Origin: 2-02-FULL-55-14 sp964473365
GTDB lineage: Bacteria > Bacteroidota > Ignavibacteria > UBA10030
Assembly: GCA_964473365.1 (NCBI GenBank)
Contig: CAYYOV010000001.1
Location: 123,393-187,392 of the forward strand
Direction: 5' to 3'
DNA: 64,000 nucleotides
Positions 53,880 through 64,000 of the stretch are shown here, piece by piece. The translations under genes were made by a program, and so were the position numbers. The notes under the pieces are model-generated. The model was not told the origin of the DNA. It did not search any database and was given only the letters and a program-made list of their open reading frames with translations. Positions within the stretch are counted from its first letter, which is position 1, and every line of letters starts with the position of its first letter.

Positions 53880-54713
53880 TCACCTCTTCTCAGTTCGCTG
53901 ATACACCCGAACATAGTCGATGTCATGGAATTGGGGGAAGACCGTCGTCGAATCCGGGTCACCCGGCCAGCTTCCGCCTACCGCCGTATTGAGGATCAGA
54001 TAATGCGGCGCGTGTGGAATGCCGCTCGTCGTCGCATGTATCCGCTCGTCATCGATGTACCATCGGAGCGAATCCGGCTCCCACTCAAAGACGTACGTAT
54101 GGAAGTCCTTCGTCACGTCGACGTTTCCCCTCCAGGTCCCTGAGCTTGTTCGCTTCTGTCCCTCAAAGCTGTAGTAGTGGTGTGTCCCGTAGACCACGTT
54201 CGGTTCGTGGCCGAGGAACTCCATGATGTCCATCTCGGTGTACCACGGCCGGAACTCCGGAATGAGTCGTTCGTCCCCTTTTGCTATCGCATCCGTCATG
54301 AGCCGCTCCATTGCCCAGTCCCGATTCTGTGGGTACAGCCAATGGGCTGGCCAAAGCCCCTTCCCGCCCGGCAGCTTCGCCCGGATCTCGAACCGACCGT
54401 AGACAGGCGCGAAGTGGCCGCGCGTGTCCAGCCGACCGCTCGTGTATCTCATCGACCCGTACGCTCGCACGCGGCTTCGGATCCGCAGGATCCCCTTCTC
54501 GATCCACACTTCATCCGGCAGATAGTACTGCCGCTCGTTGTGCTTGCTCTGTTCACGGATGAGGACGTTCCATTTGGACGTATCGAGTCGTGCGCCCTCG
54601 AATTCGTCCTGCCAGATCAACTTCCAACCTGCCGGCGGTGGGGGAAGCCCTTGGGCAAAGAGAAACGAAGCGAAGAAGAGGTGGAGAAGGATGGTGAACC
54701 CAGCGGTGCGCAT
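53880..54713 (-). CDS. Glycoside hydrolase family 16 beta-glucanase
   Basis: The protein has 277 residues; signal peptide ends LFAQ. GH16 jelly roll starts WKLIWQDEFEG, with GRFEIRAKLPGGKGLWPAHWLYP. The catalytic motif is EMDIMEFLGHEP, the laminarinase form with Met in place of the usual Ile/Leu/Val after the first glutamate. An insertion of about 30 residues (RDWAMERLMTDAIAKGDERLIPE) precedes it and could shape the cleft. No sorting domain is present. It is 10 kb away from the main glucan locus, on the other strand. It likely cuts beta-1,3 glucan. Confidence 0.9.
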   Translation of the reverse strand: MRTAGFTILLHLFFASFLFAQGLPPPPAGWKLIWQDEFEGARLDTSKWNVLIREQSKHNERQYYLPDEVWIEKGILRIRSRVRAYGSMRYTSGRLDTRGHFAPVYGRFEIRAKLPGGKGLWPAHWLYPQNRDWAMERLMTDAIAKGDERLIPEFRPWYTEMDIMEFLGHEPNVVYGTHHYYSFEGQKRTSSGTWRGNVDVTKDFHTYVFEWEPDSLRWYIDDERIHATTSGIPHAPHYLILNTAVGGSWPGDPDSTTVFPQFHDIDYVRVYQRTEKR

Positions 54714-54722
54714 ACCAAGCTC

Positions 54723-56108
54723 CTAGGTTGCTGTGGCGCGAACAACCGCGACTGTGGCATCGTCGTCCGGATCTCGGCCGTCACCGAAAGCACGAACGGC
54801 ATCGTTGAGTTGTCTGATCAGCTCTGTCACCTCGAGTGAGGCATTCTGACTGGCGAAGGCCCTGAGCCGGTCGTCCCCGAACTGCTCGCCGGCCGGATCA
54901 GTATGTTCGAGGATCCCGTCTGTGCAGCAGATCAGGAGGTCCCCCGGACGAAAGTCGACCGTCTGGACTCGTACCCCGGGCAAGGGAGCCGACACGCCGA
55001 GCGGCATGCTGCCGCGTGCGAGAGTCTGGGCTTCTCCGTGAGAGACGAGTACTGGAGGCAGATGGCCGGCACAAACGTAGCTGAGCGTACCCTGCGAGGG
55101 AACGATCTCCACGGCGAGCATCGTCACGAACGTCTTTCGATCGGTGCTTCGATGGATCAGCATGTTGAGCCGTTCGGCGAGGTCTGCCAGACCGCGGAAT
55201 TCCTGGGCCAAAACCTGCACGGCCGCGCGCACTTCAGCCATGATCAGGGCCGCAGGGGCCCCTTTGCCGGAGACGTCTGCCACGATGACCAGCAACCCGC
55301 CATCTCTGATGGGGACGAAGTCGTAGTAGTCTCCCCCGATCGCTCGTCCCTGGCGCACAGATCCCGCGAAGGTCACTCCGGGGACGGATGGAAGATCGTG
55401 TGGCAAGAATTGCTGCTGCACGCTCCCGGCAAGCCTCATCTCCCAATCCAGCGCCTCCCGGGCCTGGCGTGAGGTCAGCTCTCCTTCCACGAGCGTCGAG
55501 ATCAGGCGTCGGGTGTACCGGGTCTGATAGGCCACAAGAAGGACGAACAACGCCAGGAGAACGAGCTTGGTCGCCTGACCGACGATCGTTACGTCAGGGC
55601 TGAACAGCTCGCGGTCATAACCGCCATGGACGAGTGAGACTCGTCCGGTCGATACGAGAATTGCGATGAGGAGGGCATAGAGGCCTGCTGCAGCGGTCCC
55701 GGTGAAGAGCGTGAGGCGCGGATCGAACCGGAACGCTGTGAGGGCGATGATGGGAAAGAGGACGAGAAAGACGTAGTTCTTGAGCGCTACGGATGGGATA
55801 TCGATGCTGGCGTACAACCCGAGAAGCAACAACACCAGCCCGACGTCCATCAACGAGGTAACGTACTTCATGATGGACCGGTACCCGAATCGCCGCATGA
55901 GGAGGACCACAGCGAGGCTGTAGCCCCATCCGATCCCAAGCACGCCGAAGTTCATCGCACTGGCATGGCGTGAGACCGCTCCGATATTGAGCGCCGCGAT
56001 GACGGTCAGGAGGGCCAGGAAGCCGAATCGCACGGCCCCGGCCAATCGTTCAGCCCGGATCTCCTCCCGGGCGAGCGCCTTTTCCAATCGATGGCGGAAT
56101 TCTTCCAT
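54723..56108 (-). CDS. Membrane SpoIIE/RsbU-type PP2C serine phosphatase
   Basis: The product has 461 residues. The N-terminal half has about six membrane spans (about 25-210), then a short coiled linker and a SpoIIE phosphatase domain (about 235-460) with SVQQQFLPHDLP, GGDYYDF, ADVSGKGAPAALIMA and the metal-binding CCTDGILEHTDPAGEQFG, then DDDATVAVV. Such enzymes dephosphorylate anti-anti-sigma factors (STAS) in partner-switching stress control. No partner kinase or STAS protein is encoded close by. The sensor part resembles no named domain. It shares orientation with the GH16 gene 10 bases downstream. Confidence 0.92.
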   Translation of the reverse strand: MEEFRHRLEKALAREEIRAERLAGAVRFGFLALLTVIAALNIGAVSRHASAMNFGVLGIGWGYSLAVVLLMRRFGYRSIMKYVTSLMDVGLVLLLLGLYASIDIPSVALKNYVFLVLFPIIALTAFRFDPRLTLFTGTAAAGLYALLIAILVSTGRVSLVHGGYDRELFSPDVTIVGQATKLVLLALFVLLVAYQTRYTRRLISTLVEGELTSRQAREALDWEMRLAGSVQQQFLPHDLPSVPGVTFAGSVRQGRAIGGDYYDFVPIRDGGLLVIVADVSGKGAPAALIMAEVRAAVQVLAQEFRGLADLAERLNMLIHRSTDRKTFVTMLAVEIVPSQGTLSYVCAGHLPPVLVSHGEAQTLARGSMPLGVSAPLPGVRVQTVDFRPGDLLICCTDGILEHTDPAGEQFGDDRLRAFASQNASLEVTELIRQLNDAVRAFGDGRDPDDDATVAVVRATAT

Positions 56109-56189
56109 GGGTGAGCTACATCTTCATCCGATTTCGGCGAGGTGCGATCCGATCTCGTGAACGTCGGAAGGAGATGGATGACTGTTCCG

Positions 56190-56735
56190 CTACCGACCGT
56201 AGTACATCACGATCGAAGCTTTCTGGAGAGTCTGCGAGGTTAACGTGAATCCGACGACCGCCGGCCGGGCATTCGCGTCAAGGCCGAGCTTTTCGGTCTT
56301 CAGGGCGTAGACCGTGATGATGTACGTGTGGAACCCATGGCCCGGAGGGGGGCAGGGTCCACCATATCCGGGCTGGCCGAAATCCGTCACCCCTTGGATT
56401 GTTCCCTTGGGAGCGAGATTCAGCGCGACGTTCCCCGCGTTGGAAGGGAGCGAGGTGGCCGTAGCGGGAATATCCCACGCAAGCCAGTGCCACCAACCGC
56501 TCCCCGTGGGAGCGTCAGGGTCATACATTGTCACGGCAAAGCTCTTCGTCCCAGCCGGCGCATGTTCCCATGCCAGCTGAGGAGAGACGTTCGCTCCGGT
56601 ACACCCAAAGCCGCTAAAAACCTGTTGGATGGTGGCCTGTCCACCGACATCTGAACTTTTCAGCGTGAACGTTTGTGCCTCCAGGCTCGATGCGAGGAGG
56701 ACGAGAAGCGCTGCCGCGAAGCGTAGGTGCGACAT
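56190..56735 (-). CDS. PEBP-family protein (YbhB/YbcL-like)
   Basis: The protein has 181 residues with a signal peptide ending LEAQ. Phosphatidylethanolamine-binding fold motifs: GANVSPQLAWEHAP, MYDPDAPTGSGWWHWLAWDIP and YGGPCPPPGHGFHTYIITVYAL, which hold the conserved Asp/His pocket. Bacterial members are secreted or periplasmic and of unclear function; some inhibit proteases. The protein ends QKASIVMYYGR. No operon partner is obvious. Confidence 0.93.
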   Translation of the reverse strand: MSHLRFAAALLVLLASSLEAQTFTLKSSDVGGQATIQQVFSGFGCTGANVSPQLAWEHAPAGTKSFAVTMYDPDAPTGSGWWHWLAWDIPATATSLPSNAGNVALNLAPKGTIQGVTDFGQPGYGGPCPPPGHGFHTYIITVYALKTEKLGLDANARPAVVGFTLTSQTLQKASIVMYYGR

Positions 56736-56766
56736 GGCGGGATCTCCTGGTGAGAAAGTAGGCGGT

Positions 56767-57183
56767 TCAGAACCGGACCTCGAGGTCCTCGGCGTCCAGA
56801 CGGTTTCGGCCTCCAGGATCGGTCACAAGTGAGGCCAGTTCCTGCTGGATGGAGGCTGGGTCGAGACCGTTCCGTTCAGCGGTGCTCCAAAGCCATTGGA
56901 GTTCGGACGGATGCAACTCACTGTCGGAAGAGGCAATGCGCAAGCCATCTTTGACGAATTTCAACGCCAGGTCCGTGGAGGAGAAAGAGGGAGGGACATC
57001 CACGATATGTTCGTTCTCGAGGATCTCCCGTATGGCGCTGTCGCAGAACTCCTTTTCGAACCCGAGGTTCGCACCGACGCGCTGCAGGAGTTCGATCTCG
57101 GAGTTCGTCGTCTTCAGGTCCTTCCGGACGAGCAAGAGAAGACCGCGAAAGTAGTTGCTTGCGTCGAGGACGGTGATGATCAT
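56767..57183 (-). CDS. TerB-like small helical protein of unknown function
   Basis: The protein has 138 residues, all predicted helix. A segment SSDSELHPSELQWLWSTAERNGLD resembles the TerB/DUF533-type acidic helix pair (D-x-E-x6-E), although it is not a clear match. No signal peptide or membrane span. Its ATG overlaps the stop of the SnoaL-DinB gene by four bases, so the two are translationally coupled. I cannot assign a function. A role with metal or envelope stress is only a guess from the TerB likeness. Confidence 0.6.
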   Translation of the reverse strand: MIITVLDASNYFRGLLLLVRKDLKTTNSEIELLQRVGANLGFEKEFCDSAIREILENEHIVDVPPSFSSTDLALKFVKDGLRIASSDSELHPSELQWLWSTAERNGLDPASIQQELASLVTDPGGRNRLDAEDLEVRF

Positions 57184-58151
57184 GGCGGGTTCACGCCGTA
57201 TCGTTCACGCAGGACGCCGAGATGATGCCTGACATGTCCTGCCATGATGTAGGCTATGGCCCGTACGCTCACCGGATGGCCGCTTGCTGTCCCGATCGTG
57301 GCCCATTCCGGGGCGCCCAGCGTGTACAGGTGCGCAAGGTTCGCTGCGCGGACCGCCGTGAATTCCTGCACCAGCTCCCGGAGAGGCCGTTCGTCGTTCC
57401 GGGCGCTGGCAACGTATCGATTCTCGTCGAACGACGGTAGATGGGCTTGTTCTCCCCGGCTGAAACAGAACGCTCGTAGTCCGAAAATTCGTTCGGCGTC
57501 GATCAGATGACCGACCACCTCCCGGATCGTCCACTTTCCCTCGGCATAACGGAACTGTTCACGATCAGGCGGGAGTGAGGAGGCCAGATGGTGCAGGATC
57601 GCGGACTGATCGTGCAGGACGGACAGGATATTCGATTCGGTGACGAGAGCGACATACCGGCGGTAGTATTCCGCATACTCCGTTTCGAGCGGAACCTGCG
57701 GGACCGTGCCGATCGATCGACCTGGCGGAGCATCAACAGGCTTGATGGCGCCAGCTTCGAGGAGCGGCATGAGCATGTTGGCTGCCCCACCGTGCTCGAC
57801 GATGCGTCCGTTGACGACACGGTCGAGATTGACGCCCGTGAAGGTGAGGGTTCTCCCCGTGGGTGAGATGCCCATCCATTCGCCGCGATGGCTGCCCCGG
57901 GCGGTGATCGTTGTGGCAACCCATTCACCGTCTGCGATCTGTGAGTCTATCGTGACCCGCAGGTCGGGGTACGTGGTCCGCACGCCGCGCACATGGTCCC
58001 TGGCACCGGCGATGCCGATCGGATACCGTCGGCCATCGTACACCTCGGTGTACTCCGGAGCGATGAAGTCTTCGATCCGGTCTACGTTTCCGGTGTTGAT
58101 TACCTCTTCAATGTACCGACGGACGATCGCCCGGTTGTCGGGGGCAGGCAT
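57180..58151 (-). CDS. SnoaL-like cyclase domain fused to a DinB-like domain
   Basis: The product has 323 residues. The start at 58151 is supported by AGGAGG about 7 bases upstream; the longer frame to 58286 runs through the next intergenic region. The first half (about 1-140) is a SnoaL/ester cyclase fold (RRYIEEVINTGNVDRIEDFIAPEYTEV, MGISPTGRTLTFTGVNLDRVVNGRIVEH). The second (about 165-323) is DinB-like, with VGHLIDAERIFGLR and MAGHVRHHLGVLRERY, whose histidines form the usual metal triad. DinB proteins are often thiol transferases. The two domains are normally separate proteins, and the fused product may act on a small hydrophobic metabolite. No direct evidence on substrate. Confidence 0.8.
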   Translation of the reverse strand: MPAPDNRAIVRRYIEEVINTGNVDRIEDFIAPEYTEVYDGRRYPIGIAGARDHVRGVRTTYPDLRVTIDSQIADGEWVATTITARGSHRGEWMGISPTGRTLTFTGVNLDRVVNGRIVEHGGAANMLMPLLEAGAIKPVDAPPGRSIGTVPQVPLETEYAEYYRRYVALVTESNILSVLHDQSAILHHLASSLPPDREQFRYAEGKWTIREVVGHLIDAERIFGLRAFCFSRGEQAHLPSFDENRYVASARNDERPLRELVQEFTAVRAANLAHLYTLGAPEWATIGTASGHPVSVRAIAYIMAGHVRHHLGVLRERYGVNPP

Positions 58152-58249
58152 AGCGGTCACCTCCTGCTCGAAAGGTAGGTGTGGTGGGAGGAAGATGCAA
58201 CCTATCGGATCAACGACCGCGATTCCCGAACGTGCGACAGAAAGACGAC

Positions 58250-58277
58250 GGGCCGACCTTCCTTCGAAGATCGGCCC
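58250..58277 (-). terminator. Terminator after the FmdB-like gene
   Basis: GGGCCGA (58250-58256) pairs with TCGGCCC (58271-58277) around an inner CTTC/GAAG pairing. On the minus strand the hairpin is followed by a loosely T-rich stretch (GTCGTCTTTCTGT). Confidence 0.5.
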
Positions 58278-58337
58278 ATTGAACAACGGGGGTCCTTCAC
58301 CCTCAGATTGTCGACACCTGGTAGCGCGCTTGTGACT

Positions 58338-58580
58338 TCAGTTCACTCCACATGCGCCACCGCAACATCCCCCGGTCTCACAGCTCGGTCCCGACGAGGC
58401 TGCAGGAGCATACGACGAACTTCCGCTTCCCATCACGGCCGCAGCCGGTACGCTCATGAGTCGTGTGTGCTTCGACGAGCTGCACGATGGACAGACGATG
58501 TCCGTGGCGACCTCGCGGGTCTTGTGGTAGATATCGTAGGTTGAACCGCAGTCGGAACAACGGTAATCATAAATTGGCAT
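58338..58580 (-). CDS. FmdB-family zinc-ribbon protein
   Basis: The protein has 80 residues: MPIYDYRCSDCGSTYDI gives the first CxxC and IVCPSCSS the second, the usual FmdB zinc ribbon. The tail is unusual, CETGGCCGGACGVN, four to five cysteines that could hold a further metal. FmdB proteins are tiny regulators of unclear role, named after a methanogen gene. It is the only gene in its unit: the next upstream element is the intergenic repeat region at 58712, and a terminator follows. Confidence 0.88.
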   Translation of the reverse strand: MPIYDYRCSDCGSTYDIYHKTREVATDIVCPSCSSSKHTRLMSVPAAAVMGSGSSSYAPAASSGPSCETGGCCGGACGVN

Positions 58581-58711
58581 GACTTGGACCTAGAAGATCA
58601 GTTTGGATGGAAGTAGGTAGATGCAAGACGTAAGACTGACGCCGATACTCCCATAGTTCGATGCGGGAATGGGGGGAAAGGATTCGCTCCCAGAACCTCG
58701 CCCCCCGTCCT

Positions 58712-58774
58712 TAATCTTTTATCTTTAATCTTCCATCTTTCATCTTCCATCTTTCATCTTTCATCTTCCATCTT
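58712..58774. repeat. Nine perfect NNATCTT heptads in tandem
   Basis: Nine uninterrupted copies of NNATCTT (TA, TT, TA, CC, TC, CC, TC, TC, CC before ATCTT) lie 16 bases beyond the acnA stop. The two variable bases alternate among a small set. No gene is seen in the remaining 58581-58711 stretch. Confidence 0.85.
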
Positions 58775-58790
58775 GCCTCTCCCATCCCCC

Positions 58791-61556
<2,766 letters not shown>

Positions 61557-61639
61557 CGGTCGTATCCGGTAGGGGGTGAAATGGTTCGAGGAAAAATATA
61601 GAGAAAAGATGGAACCGACGGAAAAGAAATCGCCCGCTG

Positions 61640-61669
61640 TCGACAGAATCCACGATATTTTCGTATCTT
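61640..61669 (+). promoter_or_regulatory. Sigma70-like promoter of the receiver/moaCB unit
   Basis: TCGACA (61640-61645), an 18-base spacer and TATCTT (61664-61669) lie about 110 bases upstream of the receiver gene. TATCTT also serves as the -10 candidate before carB. No other gene is seen in 61557-61780. Confidence 0.4.
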
Positions 61670-61780
61670 GTACTCCGAAACTCGAGCCAGAGGACGGATC
61701 GACCAGCGAGGACGGTGGGAGCGAAGTGGGACGTGCTCTATCTGGTGGTCTGCCTCCTCAAGCCGCATTCTGCAGCCTTC

Positions 61781-62167
61781 ATGACCGAACCATCTACCCC
61801 CAAACACACTGTTCTGATCGTTGACGACGAAGACGTCATCCGTGACCTTATCGTCGACGTCGTTTCGGACAGCGGCTACCGCGTCCTCTCGGCTGCGAGC
61901 GGCGGTGAGGCGCTCAATATCGTCCGCGCCGAACAGGGGGCGATCAGCATGGTCCTGTTGGACATGCTGATGCCGGACATGGACGGTCGGCGCACCTACG
62001 AGCTCATGCGCGAGATCGACCCGGGTATTCCCGTGTTCATCGCCACCGGTTTCGGCCGCGAGGACATCTCCCGTTCGCTGCTCGACATGGGCGTCCGTGG
62101 CGTCGTGACCAAGCCCTTCCATATCGAAGACATCCTCACGCTTATCAGCTCGAACCTTCGTAGCTGA
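61781..62167 (+). CDS. Single-domain CheY-like response regulator
   Basis: The product has 128 residues from the ATG at 61781; a longer in-frame start lacks receiver sequence. All receiver residues are there: acidic pair D15/D16, phosphoacceptor D61 in VLLDMLMPDMDG, T89 and K111 in VTKPF. No output domain follows. The stop lies four bases before the MoaCB start, so the genes are co-transcribed, an uncommon partnership. The cognate kinase is not in the neighbourhood. It could act in phosphorelay or bind a target protein. Confidence 0.93.
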   Translation: MTEPSTPKHTVLIVDDEDVIRDLIVDVVSDSGYRVLSAASGGEALNIVRAEQGAISMVLLDMLMPDMDGRRTYELMREIDPGIPVFIATGFGREDISRSLLDMGVRGVVTKPFHIEDILTLISSNLRS

Positions 62168-62171
62168 CGCC

Positions 62172-63080
62172 GTGCGCGACGTTTCAGCAAAGACCACCTC
62201 GCTCCGTATCGCCCGGGCTGGCGCAGTCCTGCGGGTTGCGCCTTCCACCATCGACCTTATCCGTGCCGGGCGTCTCCCGAAAGGTGACCCGCTTCCGGTC
62301 GCCCGCGTTGCCGCCATTCAGGCCGCCAAACAGACCAGTCTGCTGATTCCGTACTGCCATCCGGTTGCGATCGAACATGCCGATTGCACATTCGAAGTGA
62401 AGACGGATACCGTCGAGATCTTCGCCAGCGTCAGGGCGGTCCATAAGACAGGAGTCGAGATGGAAGCGCTGACGGCGGCCAGCGTCGCCGCGCTCACAAT
62501 CTACGACATGGTCAAGATGGTGGATGGATCGGCGGAGATCCTGCATGTTCGTCTTCTGGATAAGCGTGGTGGAAAATCGGATCATCGTAGACCGTTGCAG
62601 CGGCCGATCCGTGCCGGAGTTCTCATCATGTCCGACAGCGTCGTTGCGGGAACGCGAGCCGACGAGTCGGGCAAGCGGATCGCGTCCCGGCTCGCTGAGG
62701 AGGGGCTCGACGTCCTCGAGGTCAAGGCGGTTCCGGATGAGCGCCCTGCCATCGAGGCCACACTGCGAGCTTGGGCCGATGAGAACCGATTCGACATCAT
62801 TTGCACGACCGGTGGGACGGGTTTGGGGCCACGCGACGTGACCCCGGAAGCAACCCTTGCCGTCATCGACCGGGAGGTCCCCGGTTTGGCCGAGACCGTG
62901 CGCCAGTATGGCCAGGATCGCGTACCGACGGCCATGCTCTCACGGGCCGTCGCGGGCCTCCGCGGAACCACGCTGATCGTGAATCTTCCCGGTTCAGTGC
63001 GCGGAGTTGAAGAGAGTCTCGACGCACTCATCCCGGGAATGCTGCATGCCTTCGCCATGATCGACGGCGGCAGCCATTGA
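62172..63080 (+). CDS. moaCB: Fused MoaC-MoaB molybdenum cofactor biosynthesis protein
   Basis: The protein has 302 residues, read from a GTG. The MoaC domain (about 1-135) has DVSAKTTSLRIARA at the start, SLLIPYCHP (58-64, usually LIPLCHP) and KTGVEMEALTAASVAALTIYDM. The MoaB domain (about 147-302) has GVLIMSDSV, CTTGGTGLGPRDVTPEAT and LPGSVRGVEE. MoaC turns GTP-derived 8-oxo-purine intermediate into cyclic pyranopterin monophosphate with MoaA; MoaB-type domains adenylylate molybdopterin. Fusions of the two are found in several bacterial groups. No other moa gene is in the window. Confidence 0.95.
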   Translation: MRDVSAKTTSLRIARAGAVLRVAPSTIDLIRAGRLPKGDPLPVARVAAIQAAKQTSLLIPYCHPVAIEHADCTFEVKTDTVEIFASVRAVHKTGVEMEALTAASVAALTIYDMVKMVDGSAEILHVRLLDKRGGKSDHRRPLQRPIRAGVLIMSDSVVAGTRADESGKRIASRLAEEGLDVLEVKAVPDERPAIEATLRAWADENRFDIICTTGGTGLGPRDVTPEATLAVIDREVPGLAETVRQYGQDRVPTAMLSRAVAGLRGTTLIVNLPGSVRGVEESLDALIPGMLHAFAMIDGGSH

Positions 63081-63105
63081 ATATCGGCCCCGATTTCGGT
63101 ATCTT
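63077..63105 (+). promoter_or_regulatory. Sigma70-like promoter for carB leader
   Basis: TTGAAT (63077-63082), a 17-base spacer and TATCTT (63100-63105) overlap the moaCB stop. The transcript would start near 63112 and meet a terminator-type hairpin about 25 bases later. Confidence 0.45.
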
Positions 63106-63134
63106 ACATACCCGAAAGGGCGGATGCATTCCCC

Positions 63135-63162
63135 AGCCTCGTCCTGATGACGAGGCTTTTTC
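63135..63162 (+). terminator. Strong intrinsic terminator between moaCB and carB
   Basis: AGCCTCGTC (63135-63143), loop CTGAT, GACGAGGCT (63149-63157) then TTTTTCAT. A perfect 9-bp stem plus T-run. It ends moaCB transcription and, if the promoter just upstream is real, may control read-through into carB. Confidence 0.85.
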
Positions 63163-63187
63163 ATATTCGCTGAACAACACCACATTG

Positions 63188-63297
63188 CCGCATAGAACGC
63201 AAGGATCACAGAGAGCACGGAGGATCGTCGGACGACTCAAGTCCGGCTCCGGGACCGTGTTTTCTCTTTGTGCTCGTTGTGCTCTCTGCGGCTAATT
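63188..63297. repeat. Inverted arrays of the CACAGAG/CTCTGTG class before carB
   Basis: The left arm (63188-63229: catagaacgcaaggatcac, agagagcacggaggatcg) and right arm (63258-63297: gtgttttctctttgtgctcg, ttgtgctctctgcgg) are imperfect reverse complements with 7-base steps, as at 51297. No gene is seen here. Confidence 0.6.
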
Positions 63298-63313
63298 CTT
63301 TTCATTCGCCACC

Positions 63314-64000
63314 GTGCCCAAACGCACTGACATCAAGTCCATCCTGATCATCGGCTCCGGTCCAATCGTCATTGGACAGGCGTGCGAGTTCGACTATTCG
63401 GGTACCCAGGCCTGCCAGGTCCTTCGCCAGGAGGGCTATCGAATCATCCTCATCAACAGCAATCCGGCGACGATCATGACCGACCCGGAGCTGGCGGATG
63501 CGACCTATATCGAACCGATCACGCCGGAGTTCGTCGAGAAGATCATCGAACGCGAGCGGCCGGACGTTATCCTGCCGACGATGGGTGGCCAGACGGCCCT
63601 CAACACGGCCGTGGCGCTGGCCGAATCGGGGGTCCTGAAGAAGTACGGCGTCGAACTCATCGGGGCGAAGCTCGGGGCGATCAAGAAGGCAGAGGACCGC
63701 GAGCTCTTCAAAGAGGCGATGGACAAGATCGGCCTGCAGGTCTGCCGCGGCGGGTTCGTCAACTCCCTCGAGGGGGCCCTGAAGGTCGCCGAGACGATTG
63801 GATTCCCGATCATCATCCGTCCGTCGTTCACGCTCGGCGGGACCGGCGGCGGCACGGCCTACAACATCGAAGAGTTCCGCGAGAAGGTGGTCTTCGGCCT
63901 CGAGGCCAGCCCCATCCATCAGGTGCTCGTCGAAGAGTCGGTCATCGGCTGGAAAGAGTACGAGCTCGAGGTGATGCGCGACCTGAAGGACAATGTCGTC
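63314..64000 (+). CDS. carB: Carbamoyl-phosphate synthase large subunit CarB, N-terminal part
   Basis: The gene runs off the right edge; 229 residues are seen, from a GTG. The opening MPKRTDIKSILIIGSGPIVIGQACEFDYSG is diagnostic, followed by NSNPATIMTDPELADATYIEP, LPTMGGQTALN and the ATP-grasp glycine loop RPSFTLGGTGGG. CarB makes carbamoyl phosphate from glutamine-derived ammonia, bicarbonate and two ATP for arginine and pyrimidine synthesis. The partner carA is not seen upstream; it may lie elsewhere. The 233-base leader carries promoter, terminator and repeat elements. Confidence 0.98.
   Translation, partial: MPKRTDIKSILIIGSGPIVIGQACEFDYSGTQACQVLRQEGYRIILINSNPATIMTDPELADATYIEPITPEFVEKIIERERPDVILPTMGGQTALNTAVALAESGVLKKYGVELIGAKLGAIKKAEDRELFKEAMDKIGLQVCRGGFVNSLEGALKVAETIGFPIIIRPSFTLGGTGGGTAYNIEEFREKVVFGLEASPIHQVLVEESVIGWKEYELEVMRDLKDNVV

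Noticed and set aside
58712..58774. Heptad array as CRISPR or coding repeat
   Set aside because: Unit of 7 bases without spacers and no open frame of note.

Overview
The window is a 64 kb, visibly GC-rich piece of a metagenome-style scaffold: it carries four runs of exactly 100 N, and one of them is flanked by an identical 55-bp sequence, which marks an assembler join. The host looks like a member of the Bacteroidota/Chlorobiota (FCB) group, most likely an Ignavibacteria- or Kapabacteria-like lineage. The support is a recurrent C-terminal sorting domain of the type-IX-secretion class (PNPFNP followed by a FlgD-like fold), a PorV/PorQ-family porin, a CarboxypepD_reg-type TonB receptor with no SusD, and a MoaC-MoaB fusion. 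A Rhodothermia-like host cannot be excluded from sequence alone.

Layout. (1) 1-0.9 kb: the 3' end of recG. (2) 1.3-5.3 kb: a compact cluster of two D-Ala-D-Ala-ligase-like ATP-grasp enzymes, a GNAT acetyltransferase and a lysine 2,3-aminomutase-like radical SAM enzyme, followed by an M24 peptidase at 5.6 kb. It looks like a small pathway that makes and conjugates a beta-amino acid. (3) 6.9-11.2 kb: a periplasmic sugar-binding protein, a membrane histidine kinase and an NtrC-type sigma54 activator in one overlapping unit. I read it as the sensor of the locus that follows. (4) 11.5-43.8 kb: a large beta-glucan utilisation locus. It holds a secreted multi-domain glycan-binding protein, a TonB receptor, a 1142-residue surface protein, a PorV-like porin, four GH3 enzymes, two GH5, two GH16 (one a natural circular permutant like the Fibrobacter lichenase), one GH9, a clan-A lipoprotein glycosidase, a PpiC-like chaperone, a FucP-type sugar transporter and a ROK glucokinase. 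Together these can take mixed-linkage or beta-1,3/1,4 glucan from polymer to glucose 6-phosphate. (5) 44.1-51.3 kb: a CecR/YbhGFSR-like TetR-regulated ABC-2 efflux operon with an embedded TolC-like gene. Its promoter region carries twin operators and a leader hairpin. (6) 51.5-58.6 kb: a YncE-propeller/phosphoesterase, a third GH16, a SpoIIE-type phosphatase, a PEBP protein, a TerB-like small protein, a SnoaL-DinB fusion and a FmdB zinc ribbon. (7) 58.8-64 kb: aconitase, a CheY-like receiver, fused MoaCB, and the 5' end of carB behind a leader that holds a promoter and a terminator.

Intergenic regions carry several families of degenerate arrays built mostly on a period of 7 bp, often as two arms in inverted orientation. 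One such array has become the signal-peptide region of the TolC-like gene. No rRNA, tRNA, CRISPR array, transposase or prophage gene was recognised.
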